A stretch of 64,000 nt of DNA, from the NCBI RefSeq assembly GCF_005796185.1, contig NZ_VAHM01000010.1, positions 90,516-154,515 of the forward strand, in the 5' to 3' direction. The stretch comes from Pseudarthrobacter sp. NamB4 (GTDB lineage: Bacteria; Actinomycetota; Actinomycetes; Actinomycetales; Micrococcaceae). Shown here piece after piece: positions 50,027 to 59,599 of the stretch. A program made the position numbers and the translations under genes. The first letter of the stretch is position 1; every line of letters begins with the position of its first letter. The notes under the pieces are model-generated. The model searched no databases. It was given only the letters and a program-made list of their open reading frames with translations, and was not told the DNA's origin.

Positions 50027-52677
50027 TGCCTGGAGCGGGTGGCCAACACCAGGAATCCTCCCTGGCCAAAAGACGCCTTGAGGAGTTGCAGTACGCTGAA
50101 CAGACCTTGGAGTCCAGGCAGCACTACTACGTCTCCTCCCATTACCTGAACTCCGTGCTCGCGGGTAAACCCGAACTCCCGTCACGGAACCCGCAGGAAT
50201 ATTTGATGCGGCGGAACACATCGCCGGTCCGGGATTACGTGGAGCACCTGCGGCCGATGCTGGACAGTCTCCCGCAGACACTGGGCTCCCGAGCCCTTCG
50301 CCCGCATCCAGCAAAGGTGGGCATGATTGCGGACGAGTTCTTTTACAAAAGCGTGGACTCCACGGCTGCACTCACTTACGTCACGCCGGATAACTACGTG
50401 GACGCTGCCGAAAACGTCGAGGTTCTGGTTGTGGCCAGCACTTGGCGGGGCCTGGATAACGAATGGTCCGGACTCGCTACCCCGGAATCCAAGAAACGCG
50501 GGTTCCTCCTGGGACAAGTGCTGCCGCACTTTCGCGCCAAAAACATTCCCATAGTGTTCTACTCCAAAGAAGACCCGCCTAACTACCAGGAGTTCCTGGC
50601 CATCGCGCAAGCGGCGGACTTCATTTTCACCAGCGCTGCCGAGGTTGTTGACAACTACCGGCGCGACTGTACACAGGCTCTTTCGGTCGGTGTCCTAAGC
50701 TTTGGGATTAACCCGCTCCACCATTCGCCGGTCTATTCCAGACAGCACCGACTCCCGGATGTTCTTTTCGCCGGCTCCTGGCATGCCCACAAGTATCCGG
50801 AACGGAGATCAGGGGCGCGAAAAATATTCGAAGGGGTAGTCGCGTCCTCGAGAAATCTCATCATTCTTGACCGGAACTGGGACCTGGAGAACAGCCGTTA
50901 CTTCTTTCCTGATGAGTACACGGGGCACGTGGCACCGGCGGTCGAGCATGACCTTCTCCTGAAGCTCCAGCGGATATCCGACTTCAACATAAACCTGAAT
51001 TCTGTGATTTCGAGTCCATCCATGTACGCCAACCGGGTGGTCGAATTACAGGCCATGGGCTCAATGGTCATATCGAACTACAACGCCGGGATCAACAACA
51101 GGTTTCCTGCTGTCCTGACGGCGGAGACCAGCGCCGATGTATGCGCGGCACTCGACCGGATGTCCGGAGTCGAACTTTACGAGGTTCAGATGGAGGGACT
51201 GCGGCGGGCTTATTCCGAACATCTGGCGCATGACCGCATGGCGGAGATCCTCAGGGCGGTGGGGGTGGCGGCGACCAGCGGGCCGCCCCGCGTATGCGCC
51301 GTCAGCGAGGGTGCAACCCACGGTGCGGCACAGGTGGCAGAGAACCAGACGCTTGAAGGCGTTGCTGTAATCACCCCCGCAGAACTGCAGCGCCGGCGCG
51401 GCGAGTTCGATATCGCTGTTCCGCTGTCGGACCGATACAGCTACGCGGCAACCCACTTCGAAGACCTGGTCAACGGCTTCAAGTATGCAGATGTCGACTT
51501 TGTGATGAAGTCGTCTCCAAACGGAGCCGGAACGAGTGATGTGCCCGAACATGAAGCCTCGGCGAGCATGCCGGAGCTGGCAGTGGGTGCTGTCTGGGTG
51601 GCGTCTGAAGCCGGTGACAAGTATTTGCTGGGCCAGCGTGTGGAAGGCTCTGGCTACGCCATGGACCGCCTGGGGGTACGCAGACGTCAGGAGACCATCG
51701 GCGTCATAGGGACGGGCACGGAAAAGGGACAGGAGTTCCTTCTCTCAGTCATCATTCCCGTCTACAACAACGGCCCGCACCTCCTGAACAAGTGCATACG
51801 GTCGCTGTCCCGGTCATCGATCTTTGACCGTATGGAGATACTGCTCGTTGATGATGGCTCGAGCGATCTCCGGACCCGGCAAATATTGGAGGAGATAGCC
51901 CTCCGCCATCGTCAGGTTCGTCTTTACCGTTTTGAGGTCGGCGGCTCAGGCAGTGCTTCAAGAGCGCGGAATAAGGGCCTGGAACTGGCAACAGCACCCT
52001 GGATCACGTATTTGGATCCGGACAACGAAGCAGTCGAGGATGGTTACGCCAAACTGGTGGAGTTGTGCACCAAAAATTCCCTGGATTTTGCACTCGGCGA
52101 CATGCTGATGTACGCGGAGACCGCAAAACATCTCGAGAACGCGCGGATTTTGGCACGCCACCTCCAGGACCACGAGGGACGAAAAGTGGTTCCGTACCCG
52201 GACATCCTCCAGCGGCTCGCGTTTTATCCGATGAGTATCCAAGCCATGGTGATCAACGCGGAATGGCTGAAGAGCCTGGGGCTCGAACAGCCTGTGGGTG
52301 CGCTGGGCCAGGATTCCTTCTTCTTCCAGCAACTGGTCCACAAGGCCAGGCGGATCGACGTCCTTTACCAACCCGTCCACATCTACTACGGATCCGTGCA
52401 GGGTTCGGTAGTGAATACGGTAGGTCCGGACTTCTTCCGCAAATATCTTCCCCTGGAGGCTGCCCGGGCAGGGTGGCTGCGCGGAATTGGCCAGATCGAG
52501 GAGTACAAAAAAACCCGCGCGCAGTCCTTCATGAAGTATTGGTATCTACCGAAACTGAAACTGGTTGAGCCGCAGGACTACCCCGAGGCTGTCAGCATCC
52601 TGCACCAGCTCGCAGCGTTCTACGAACCAATTACGTGGGAAGATGCCGAGGTGGCAGCTGTTTTGAAGGGCCACTAA
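50023..52677 (+). CDS. CgeB-like/GT2 double-domain glycosyltransferase, large
   Basis: 884 residues from ATG 50023. N-terminal half: VFYSKEDPPNYQEFLAIAQA, FAGSWHAHKYPERRSGARKI, SPSMYANRVVELQAMGSMVIS. A middle part (about 400-560) is less conserved; then GT2: LLSVIIPVYNNGPHLLNKCI near 580, ILLVDDGSSD, ARNKGLELATAPWITYLDPD with the DxD-like motif. A C-terminal 200 residues finish it. Ends the plus-strand operon and converges with the heparinase-like gene. Confidence 0.9.
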   Translation: MMPGAGGQHQESSLAKRRLEELQYAEQTLESRQHYYVSSHYLNSVLAGKPELPSRNPQEYLMRRNTSPVRDYVEHLRPMLDSLPQTLGSRALRPHPAKVGMIADEFFYKSVDSTAALTYVTPDNYVDAAENVEVLVVASTWRGLDNEWSGLATPESKKRGFLLGQVLPHFRAKNIPIVFYSKEDPPNYQEFLAIAQAADFIFTSAAEVVDNYRRDCTQALSVGVLSFGINPLHHSPVYSRQHRLPDVLFAGSWHAHKYPERRSGARKIFEGVVASSRNLIILDRNWDLENSRYFFPDEYTGHVAPAVEHDLLLKLQRISDFNINLNSVISSPSMYANRVVELQAMGSMVISNYNAGINNRFPAVLTAETSADVCAALDRMSGVELYEVQMEGLRRAYSEHLAHDRMAEILRAVGVAATSGPPRVCAVSEGATHGAAQVAENQTLEGVAVITPAELQRRRGEFDIAVPLSDRYSYAATHFEDLVNGFKYADVDFVMKSSPNGAGTSDVPEHEASASMPELAVGAVWVASEAGDKYLLGQRVEGSGYAMDRLGVRRRQETIGVIGTGTEKGQEFLLSVIIPVYNNGPHLLNKCIRSLSRSSIFDRMEILLVDDGSSDLRTRQILEEIALRHRQVRLYRFEVGGSGSASRARNKGLELATAPWITYLDPDNEAVEDGYAKLVELCTKNSLDFALGDMLMYAETAKHLENARILARHLQDHEGRKVVPYPDILQRLAFYPMSIQAMVINAEWLKSLGLEQPVGALGQDSFFFQQLVHKARRIDVLYQPVHIYYGSVQGSVVNTVGPDFFRKYLPLEAARAGWLRGIGQIEEYKKTRAQSFMKYWYLPKLKLVEPQDYPEAVSILHQLAAFYEPITWEDAEVAAVLKGH

Positions 52678-52714
52678 AGGCAGTAGGAGCGGAGATAAAG
52701 TTCCAGGCGCCCCG

Positions 52715-54463
52715 TCAGGGAGTCCGGATGGAAAGAGTCGTCTGGAAAACGTGGTGGCGGGTACGCTCCAATTCAAGTCCTACCGACCAGGCCCCTTCGC
52801 GGGTTCCATCCGTCACCGATCTCCATCCCCTCAAGGGACTCTCGGCAGCCCGGACAGGCGGCACCAGTGCCGCCTGCGTATGCTCCCGCAGCTCGAGTTC
52901 CCAAGCAGACCCAGGACATGTCCAAGCGGCCCTTCCATCTCCGTGGTCAATGAGATCCAGCCGGCCGTTGAGGTTGAACCACAGGCAAAAGTCGCGTTTC
53001 ACCGCGTCCGTGGACTGCACATCATCCGTGACGCGGATTCCCTGGCCAGGTGCAAACCTGATCGTCCGGTAATGGGACCAGCCCGCATGGTGGGCGGATC
53101 CGCGAAGTGTGAACACGCCGTCGCTTTCATTACAACTACCTAGCCCCGAACCAGTGGGATCACGCCTACGATCGTGGTCACGGCCGTCTGCGCTAACCGT
53201 GTTGTGGGCCATGGTGGACTCAACGTACTGGCGGAATCTGTCCGCGTAGTAAAAGCCCTGGGCCCGTAACGGTGAATCCAGGGGAAGGAGGGGCCCGTAC
53301 CCGTACCGGCCACCGTCCACCAGGATTTCGAGGCCAAGGTCGAACCACGTGAAGTGGAGGTCGTCAGCGTGCTTGTGCGCCCGCCCATGAAAGGCCGCCA
53401 GGAATGCGAGATAGGAGGAACCCGAATGGGCCTGATCCGTCTTTGGCTGAGGTGAGCGGACAAATGCGTAACCGGACTCGGGGAAGACGGCAAGGCGGTC
53501 ACCAAGGGGCTGCCCGGTCCTTCCTTCAGACATGAGGAAGTTCGTGCCGGGGCTTGCGGTAGGGAGGTGGCTGCCATCGGTCATGTTGACATAGGGAGTG
53601 TCGCCGAACGGAACCAAGGACCCGTTCGGCTGAATCATCCACCCCAGAAGATCAGCTGCTTTTTTCAGGCGCCCCGTAATTTCCGGTTCAACAATCAGGC
53701 CATTGTCCACAGCGAGTTCGAAGGAGCGCATCAGCATCCTGTGATACTCCGGGGAATGTTCGCTGTGGCCCCCGTCGGCCAGGAACTGCGTGGAGGCCAT
53801 AAGGGTAAGACGCTCACGGCCCAGTTCCGCCACCTGCCGCATAGCAGGCAGGAATTCGAGGGCTGTCCCCAGCACCGTCTGGCCGATCGCCACGAAGTAC
53901 CCATGGTTGGTTCGTGGATTGAAGGATTTGTCCGAAAGCAGTCTCCGGCCGTGCCTGTTGGCCGCCCGCACCAGCACAGCCAGGTTGTCACAGGATATGC
54001 CGTTGTGAGCTGCCAGGTGGATCAGGGAAGCCAAGCGCAATGCACGCTGCCCCAGCGCCATGTTGTACCAGACAATGTCGTTGTCGGTAGTTTGCTCGGT
54101 GTACCGTTCCGACCAGGACACGGCTCGCTCAATGCACCACTCAAGAAACTGTAAATCCTGTGTTCCAACAAACTCCTGCAGGGGCTTGTCCATGAACTTC
54201 CACGAATGGAGCTGTGAGCCCCAGCTTCGATCTGTGGTGCACAGGGCGTCCCACGCAACGGGCATTGATAAATCAACCCGCTCACGGTCGGGGCCAGCCC
54301 TCCAACCGCTGGCCATGATATCCAGCGCAGCATCCTTCGTGGGGGTGTCAAACCACGCTCCGCCAGAGAGATCAGAGCGCTGGTTAGACCTCAGCCAATT
54401 AATGAGGGCCGGGACATCTTCAGCCGACAGCTTGCCGAAGACGGCATCACGTTGGGATTGCAT
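52715..54463 (-). CDS. Heparinase II/III-like polysaccharide lyase
   Basis: 582 residues from ATG 54463. An N-terminal alpha/alpha toroid (50-330, with NHGYFVAIGQTVLG, GGHSEHSPEYHRMLM), then the beta-sheet domain with AFHGRAHKHADDLHFTWFDLG near 405, YGYG, and MAHNTVSADGRDHD. HxHAD and the Tyr/His set fit Heparinase II/III lyases (uronate elimination). No signal peptide, so the protein appears cytoplasmic. Overlaps the transferase gene by 17 bp. Last gene of the minus operon. Confidence 0.87.
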   Translation of the reverse strand: MQSQRDAVFGKLSAEDVPALINWLRSNQRSDLSGGAWFDTPTKDAALDIMASGWRAGPDRERVDLSMPVAWDALCTTDRSWGSQLHSWKFMDKPLQEFVGTQDLQFLEWCIERAVSWSERYTEQTTDNDIVWYNMALGQRALRLASLIHLAAHNGISCDNLAVLVRAANRHGRRLLSDKSFNPRTNHGYFVAIGQTVLGTALEFLPAMRQVAELGRERLTLMASTQFLADGGHSEHSPEYHRMLMRSFELAVDNGLIVEPEITGRLKKAADLLGWMIQPNGSLVPFGDTPYVNMTDGSHLPTASPGTNFLMSEGRTGQPLGDRLAVFPESGYAFVRSPQPKTDQAHSGSSYLAFLAAFHGRAHKHADDLHFTWFDLGLEILVDGGRYGYGPLLPLDSPLRAQGFYYADRFRQYVESTMAHNTVSADGRDHDRRRDPTGSGLGSCNESDGVFTLRGSAHHAGWSHYRTIRFAPGQGIRVTDDVQSTDAVKRDFCLWFNLNGRLDLIDHGDGRAAWTCPGSAWELELREHTQAALVPPVRAAESPLRGWRSVTDGTREGAWSVGLELERTRHHVFQTTLSIRTP

Positions 54464-56516
54464 CCAGTGCCAGACTCTTATACTGCACGTTATACGTGTC
54501 TGCGTTTGCCTCCCAGGACCGGCTCTGCCTAACCCAGGCCGCTCCTGAATCTGCCATTCTCTTCCTGGCCTCGGGATCGCCCACGAGCTCAATGAGTACA
54601 TCAGCAAGGGAAGTGCTGCTGCCAGCCGTGAAAAGTGCTGCCGAGCCACTTGCTTCCGCGATTTCCTTGAGCGCATCCACGTCTGACATCACCACGGAAC
54701 GGCCGGTAGCAAAAGCCTCGAAAGGCTTCAGTGGCGTGACCAGCTGGCAGACCGCTGCGGTGGTGCGGGGAACAACAAACAGATCGATGAGGCCGTAGTA
54801 GCTGAGTATCTGCTCGTGGGCCACACGTCCGGTGAAAATAGCATCTGTCAGACCAAGGGATTCAGCGGTGGCTTTGAGGGAGCCAAGAACCGGACCGTCA
54901 CCTACTATGAGAATCTTCACCGGGATGTCCAGGCGCTGACGGAGCTTGCTGAACGCTTCCAGCAGGACGGGCACGCCTTCATACTCAAGCAGCGATGAGA
55001 TGTATCCGATGACGATTTCGCCGTCTTCGATCCCGAGGCTGCTGGCCAATTCCGGATTGCGGGACTGGACCGGGAACTGGTCTCCGCTGACTGCATTGGG
55101 CACCACCGAAATCTTCTCGGGCGGGCACCCTTCCCCTGTGATGCGGCGTTTCATCACTTCCGCGAGAGTGAAAACGTGGTCAGCAGCCATCCGGCTCGCA
55201 TGCTCCAGTTCCCGGCGCCATGCGTAGGTGTCGGGAACGCCCCACCGTGCGCTGAACGCGTCGATGTCCTTAATGCCGTTCGTTTGGGCCATCCGCGAAA
55301 GCCAGGACTCCTCCCAGAACCCGCGGGACTCATAAATAACAGGTATTCCGAAAAAGTCCCCCACAGCCCTTGCTGATAGAGCATTGAAGAAGTCGGAATG
55401 GGCGTGGAGGACGCTTGGACGAACCTCTGCGACGACCTGTGCCAGTTCCTCAACGTTCGCACTAAGCCACTGGGTGAGGGAAGTGCTGAGGCGTGCGGGA
55501 CCGGCAGGGAGGTGATAGGTGACGCCCCCGAGCTCCACCCTCTCGTAGGCCTGCGGGCTTGCGACGTCGCCTACTTGATTGCAGACGTGGACTTCCAGGC
55601 CTGTCTGGATCTGGGCCAGAGCGGTGTAGTGCGTGCGCAGGGTGTAGCCCGACTGTGTGGTTGGCAGCACCTTGCCCACCACATGGAGGACGCAGTTCGG
55701 TTTTGCTTCGAAGGGCTGCAGCAGGCCTTGCACCTGTGGTTTGAACGCACCGGAGAAGACCTTGACTTCTTCTTCCCGGAGAGCGATGGCTGCGGTCAGC
55801 TTTTCGTTTGGGGTACGTTCCAGGACAACCTTGAGAACATGCTGGCTTTTTGTTGTATATCCCAATTTGCGCAGCTCGGTAGCCAGTCCGCGGAGGGCCG
55901 CGGTGGTGATATCGGAAAAGCAGTCCTGCACTTCCAGCATTTCGTAGACGGCAAGGGGCGCGGAACTGTATTGCGTTTCCGCCAGCATCTTGGTCTCAGG
56001 GGTGGAGAAGATATCCCAGGATTTACCCTCGGCAGCGACCAGGGCAAAATGGCGCGCCAGCGAACGGTTTTCTGCAGCCTGGAGCCTTTCGCTATAGGCT
56101 GCCTCCAGGTCATTGATCCTCTTGATAATCTCTATCGAAGCCCCCTCGTGCTGCGCCACTGCTTCCTGCCTCAATGCCAGCGGGCCGGAACCGCCGCCCT
56201 TCGCAACCTCAGGCCCAGCGGCTCTGCTGTCCTTGATTTCACCCAGTTGGCGCTGGATTGCCAGGAGGTACTTCTTGATTGAAGCCTGGGATTCCCGTTG
56301 GTGGCGCCGGTTTTCTTTCGCCCGGAACAACAGGCCGGCGCCTGCAATCACAAATGCGGCTGCACCGACAAGCAACAGCACCACGGTGGCAACGGGTTTT
56401 CCGGCAAAGGCCTGGGATCCAAAAGCCAGTGCCGCCCCCGGGAACATCAGGGCAGCCCCTAAAAATCCGAAACCTGCAATGGCTTTGTCGGAGCTGAACT
56501 TTTTGCTAATGCGCAC
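54447..56516 (-). CDS. Membrane-anchored glycosyltransferase, GT4 type
   Basis: 689 residues from GTG 56516 (AGGA upstream). Two hydrophobic segments near 10-58 (GFLGAALMFPGAALAFGSQA, VATVVLLLVGAAAFVIAGAG) anchor it; a helical linker follows to about 240; the GT-B domain has LHVVGKVLPTTQSGYTLRTH, IPVIYESRGFWEESWLSRM, ISVVPNAVSGDQF, GYISSLLEYEGVPVLLEAF and PLKPFEAFATGRSVVMS. Paralog of the transferase at 42907. Longer upstream starts lack a ribosome site. Confidence 0.88.
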   Translation of the reverse strand: MRISKKFSSDKAIAGFGFLGAALMFPGAALAFGSQAFAGKPVATVVLLLVGAAAFVIAGAGLLFRAKENRRHQRESQASIKKYLLAIQRQLGEIKDSRAAGPEVAKGGGSGPLALRQEAVAQHEGASIEIIKRINDLEAAYSERLQAAENRSLARHFALVAAEGKSWDIFSTPETKMLAETQYSSAPLAVYEMLEVQDCFSDITTAALRGLATELRKLGYTTKSQHVLKVVLERTPNEKLTAAIALREEEVKVFSGAFKPQVQGLLQPFEAKPNCVLHVVGKVLPTTQSGYTLRTHYTALAQIQTGLEVHVCNQVGDVASPQAYERVELGGVTYHLPAGPARLSTSLTQWLSANVEELAQVVAEVRPSVLHAHSDFFNALSARAVGDFFGIPVIYESRGFWEESWLSRMAQTNGIKDIDAFSARWGVPDTYAWRRELEHASRMAADHVFTLAEVMKRRITGEGCPPEKISVVPNAVSGDQFPVQSRNPELASSLGIEDGEIVIGYISSLLEYEGVPVLLEAFSKLRQRLDIPVKILIVGDGPVLGSLKATAESLGLTDAIFTGRVAHEQILSYYGLIDLFVVPRTTAAVCQLVTPLKPFEAFATGRSVVMSDVDALKEIAEASGSAALFTAGSSTSLADVLIELVGDPEARKRMADSGAAWVRQSRSWEANADTYNVQYKSLALDAIPT

Positions 56517-56581
56517 GATTGTCCTTTGATGGATTTGCACAGTTGTCCACGTGAGGGGCGGAGAGGTTCTGTAAGAGGTGG

Positions 56582-59503
56582 TTACTGAAAGGCATTGAGG
56601 GCCTCGCCGCGGTATTTGGCTTGAAGTTCCGCTGTGGCCGCTACATGGCCGGCTCCCCAATCAACGTCAATGAACTTGATCCGGTCGCTATAGTTCTCGT
56701 GTTCAGATTCAAGCATCTTCAGAAACGGGTCACGATGCTTGAGGACGTGATGTTTGTCGCCGGTATTTTGCACGTAAAGCACCTGCGGCAGCTTCTCCAG
56801 CATTGAGTAATTTGAAATCACCGAGGTGGACTTGCTAAAGTCCATGGGCCCGTCAGTGCCGCCATTTTCCTGAAGGCAACTGGCAAGGGCGGTATCTGCG
56901 CTGGTACGGAAATACTCCTTGACATCAGTTTGCGGATTGAAGACCAGGGCAACGGAGTCCGGGAGGTAGGACGCAACCTGCATGGCCGCGAATCCGCCGC
57001 CGGAACTGCCGGACAGCAGCACACGGGCCGCGCCGGTTTCCGACTGTATTTTTGAAATGCATTCAGCCATGTACCGGTGGATATCAGTGGTGCCGTCTCC
57101 CAGATACCACGCCAACGTCATGCTCTTGTTGAGGTCCAGGGACGGATCCTGGAATAACGCGTAGTTGTCATTTCCTGCGGCCTCGGACGTCAGGCCTTGG
57201 AAAAAGGGAAGGGTGGTCTTGGTTCTGTTGATGGCCCCGTGAAATCGAACCGTCAGGAGATCTGTCGATCCGCGGCCAACAGCGAAGGGCAGAACAAGTC
57301 CTCCTCGGCTCGCAGCAAAGATGGCGGCTGACTCGCCGTCATTCAGGACGATCTCGTCAACCGTTTTAATGGTTCGGATATCACATTTGTACGTTTTCGA
57401 ATGGAGCTCCGCCCCGCCGCTCCAGGCAAGCAATGGTTCACGCAGAATGCCCACATCCGGGGGAGCCAGGCCCACCTCTTTACCCAAGTCTGTTCCGAGC
57501 ACGTCGACCACGGCCGCGCGGAGGCCCTGGTCGTCCCCTGAATCGGCGGGTACGTCCAGCAGCAGATCCAAAAGGATCCCCAGTGCCTCCAGCCGGGCAC
57601 TCCTGCGGTTGGGTTGGTCCTCGATCCAGGTCTTCAGCCTGTCCCAGTAGCTGGTTCGGAAGGTGCCCTCCGCGGGCTTTGGGGCGGTCCAGGCTACTTC
57701 TGCTTCCCGGCACAAATCCAGAGTTTTCAGCCAGGCGGACTTCACATCCTGAACGGCCGGCGGCTTGTCGCTTTCATCCCCGAGGGTTACCCGCGCTCCG
57801 TCCTCGTCCACTGCCAGATTGAACTGGTGCCTGCCGGACTGGGCGGTTACGGACATGCGTCCGGCGGAAGCCTGAAGCTTCTGCAGCGAGAACTGACCGG
57901 ACGCAGGTGATGCGATGACGGTGATGAACCTGAACCGCAGGCCGGTTTGTGAAGCGGTGATGACCGGGCTTGCCTTCTTGTCCATCCACTCGCGTGCCAT
58001 CCACCCGTCGAAGGGTTCTTCGGACCCGCTGATAATGGACAAGGCAGGCATGTTTCCCTTCCAGAGGATCCAGGCTGACGCGTCACTTTTTGTCAGCTGG
58101 AATCCGCCGGGCACCGGGTCCACCTCTGTTTCGGCGTCGATGTGCCACCGCTGGCTTGCCGTTATTTCTTCCTTGCTGAAAACGCTGTCTATCACCACAA
58201 GGAACTCGCCGCCGCGGCAGTAGACAACACGCCGGTTCAGCTTGACGTCCTGGTATCCCGAATCCACAAAAGTAAAGTCGTCTACTTCGTCGCTCGTGTA
58301 CGAGCGGACCAGGGCGACGTCGGCTTTTCGGTCGTACGTCCGGCCGTCTATGTGGACGACGTTGTGCCCAAGGCGGGAGAGGCAGTAGTCCCGCATTGCG
58401 TCCTGCTTGTAGGCATATTTCCCGGCATCGATGAGCCAGGGATGGCCGTTGGAGTGAAGAGTGAGGGAGGCGCCGTCCTGATGGCCGTGGACCCGGTTAG
58501 CCTTGCCGAAAGACAGGGAGTAGAAGGTTTCTTTTCTGAAGTCGCGTTCGTGGTCTCCCCATCCGCTCCGCCCAAAGACGTAGCCCTGGCGGTAGATCTT
58601 GGTCAGGTCGGAAGGCGGTTGCCCCATGGCACCCTCTGTCCGGACATAGTCCAGTTCGGGTGAGGAAAGTCCTGTTGGTCCGTTGAGTTCTGTGTCGCCG
58701 ATGAGTTCGAAGGTACCGTCGGGCTTGGTTGCATGGGCCAATTGGAGGTGCGCGAGTTCCAGCCTGGACGCGGATGCGGGCCGGGGAATTCCTTCGACGT
58801 CCAGCCGTTTGAAGGCTTGTTCCCACCAGATCAGGTTGTTCTTGTGGTAGGCGATGGCACCTTCGACGTTAACGCCTTCGTCATCGTAGTTTTCCTCGAA
58901 GAGTTCCGTCAGGCGCTGGATGGCAAGCTGTGTCCAACTGTTGTGGCCCAGTACAAGGCCGATAACGAACAGCGCCTGATGCTGGTGGAGGGCGTGGTTC
59001 GAATGTCCTAGGTGCTTCGGATCGGCGAGCCAGGTCCCGTGCTCGACGATGGAATCCAGGAGCCACGTCCGGTCATCCTCTTCGACCAGGGGCAGCCCGA
59101 AGGTCAAAACAAGGGCACGCATGGCCTCCACCATGTCTGCCCACGCATAACTCGCCCCGCCGTGGGCATCCTTGGGCTGATAGCCGGAGGAAGGATTGCC
59201 CGCCACCCAGGATTTGCACATGCGGATCCAGAACTGACGGGCTTTCTCGTCACCGTCCATGGCCACACGGCGCACCGGTTCCAGCCACCGCAACATCTGC
59301 AGTTGCGCCTGCCAGTTGCGCTGCCCAAAAGGATTCGCCTGCCAGTCGACGTCGTCGTCAAACTCCCAGACAGGATGTGGGCGGAGAGTTATTTTGCCGC
59401 TGAGGATCTCGTCCGCCGCTGCACGGTCCCGTGCACTTCGATCAAACATCCCGCCGAAAGTTTGCCGTCGAACAGCGTCGAAATCTACTGAATGGGTGGT
59501 CAT
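56582..59503 (-). CDS. Heparinase II/III-like lyase fused to an alpha/beta hydrolase
   Basis: 973 residues. N-terminal lyase part (1-about 590): LGHSNHALHQHQALFVIGLV, DEGVNVEGAIAYHKNNLIWW, FGKANRVHGHQDGASLTLHS, GHNVVHIDGRTYDRKADVAL. C-terminal part (about 690-973): TVRFHGAINRTKTTLPFF, nucleophile elbow VLLSGSSGGGFAAMQVAS, VFNPQTDVKEYF, and a late DWGAGHVAATAEL His, an alpha/beta hydrolase of the type seen in capsule loci. No signal peptide. The link suggests coupled lyase and esterase or binding action on one polymer. Confidence 0.85.
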   Translation of the reverse strand: MTTHSVDFDAVRRQTFGGMFDRSARDRAAADEILSGKITLRPHPVWEFDDDVDWQANPFGQRNWQAQLQMLRWLEPVRRVAMDGDEKARQFWIRMCKSWVAGNPSSGYQPKDAHGGASYAWADMVEAMRALVLTFGLPLVEEDDRTWLLDSIVEHGTWLADPKHLGHSNHALHQHQALFVIGLVLGHNSWTQLAIQRLTELFEENYDDEGVNVEGAIAYHKNNLIWWEQAFKRLDVEGIPRPASASRLELAHLQLAHATKPDGTFELIGDTELNGPTGLSSPELDYVRTEGAMGQPPSDLTKIYRQGYVFGRSGWGDHERDFRKETFYSLSFGKANRVHGHQDGASLTLHSNGHPWLIDAGKYAYKQDAMRDYCLSRLGHNVVHIDGRTYDRKADVALVRSYTSDEVDDFTFVDSGYQDVKLNRRVVYCRGGEFLVVIDSVFSKEEITASQRWHIDAETEVDPVPGGFQLTKSDASAWILWKGNMPALSIISGSEEPFDGWMAREWMDKKASPVITASQTGLRFRFITVIASPASGQFSLQKLQASAGRMSVTAQSGRHQFNLAVDEDGARVTLGDESDKPPAVQDVKSAWLKTLDLCREAEVAWTAPKPAEGTFRTSYWDRLKTWIEDQPNRRSARLEALGILLDLLLDVPADSGDDQGLRAAVVDVLGTDLGKEVGLAPPDVGILREPLLAWSGGAELHSKTYKCDIRTIKTVDEIVLNDGESAAIFAASRGGLVLPFAVGRGSTDLLTVRFHGAINRTKTTLPFFQGLTSEAAGNDNYALFQDPSLDLNKSMTLAWYLGDGTTDIHRYMAECISKIQSETGAARVLLSGSSGGGFAAMQVASYLPDSVALVFNPQTDVKEYFRTSADTALASCLQENGGTDGPMDFSKSTSVISNYSMLEKLPQVLYVQNTGDKHHVLKHRDPFLKMLESEHENYSDRIKFIDVDWGAGHVAATAELQAKYRGEALNAFQ

Positions 59504-59599
59504 TTAGTTCCTTTCCCCTTGGGGGCAAGGCCGACTGGAAACGTGCGGGGCCCGCGGCAACGAACAGTTACGCAACATTCGGCAGGTGGTTCCCGTCTG

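Noticed and set aside
54463..54676. N-terminal extension of the heparinase-like protein
   Set aside because: These 71 codons lie inside the upstream glycosyltransferase gene in another frame; ATG 54463 with a 17-bp overlap is the sensible start.
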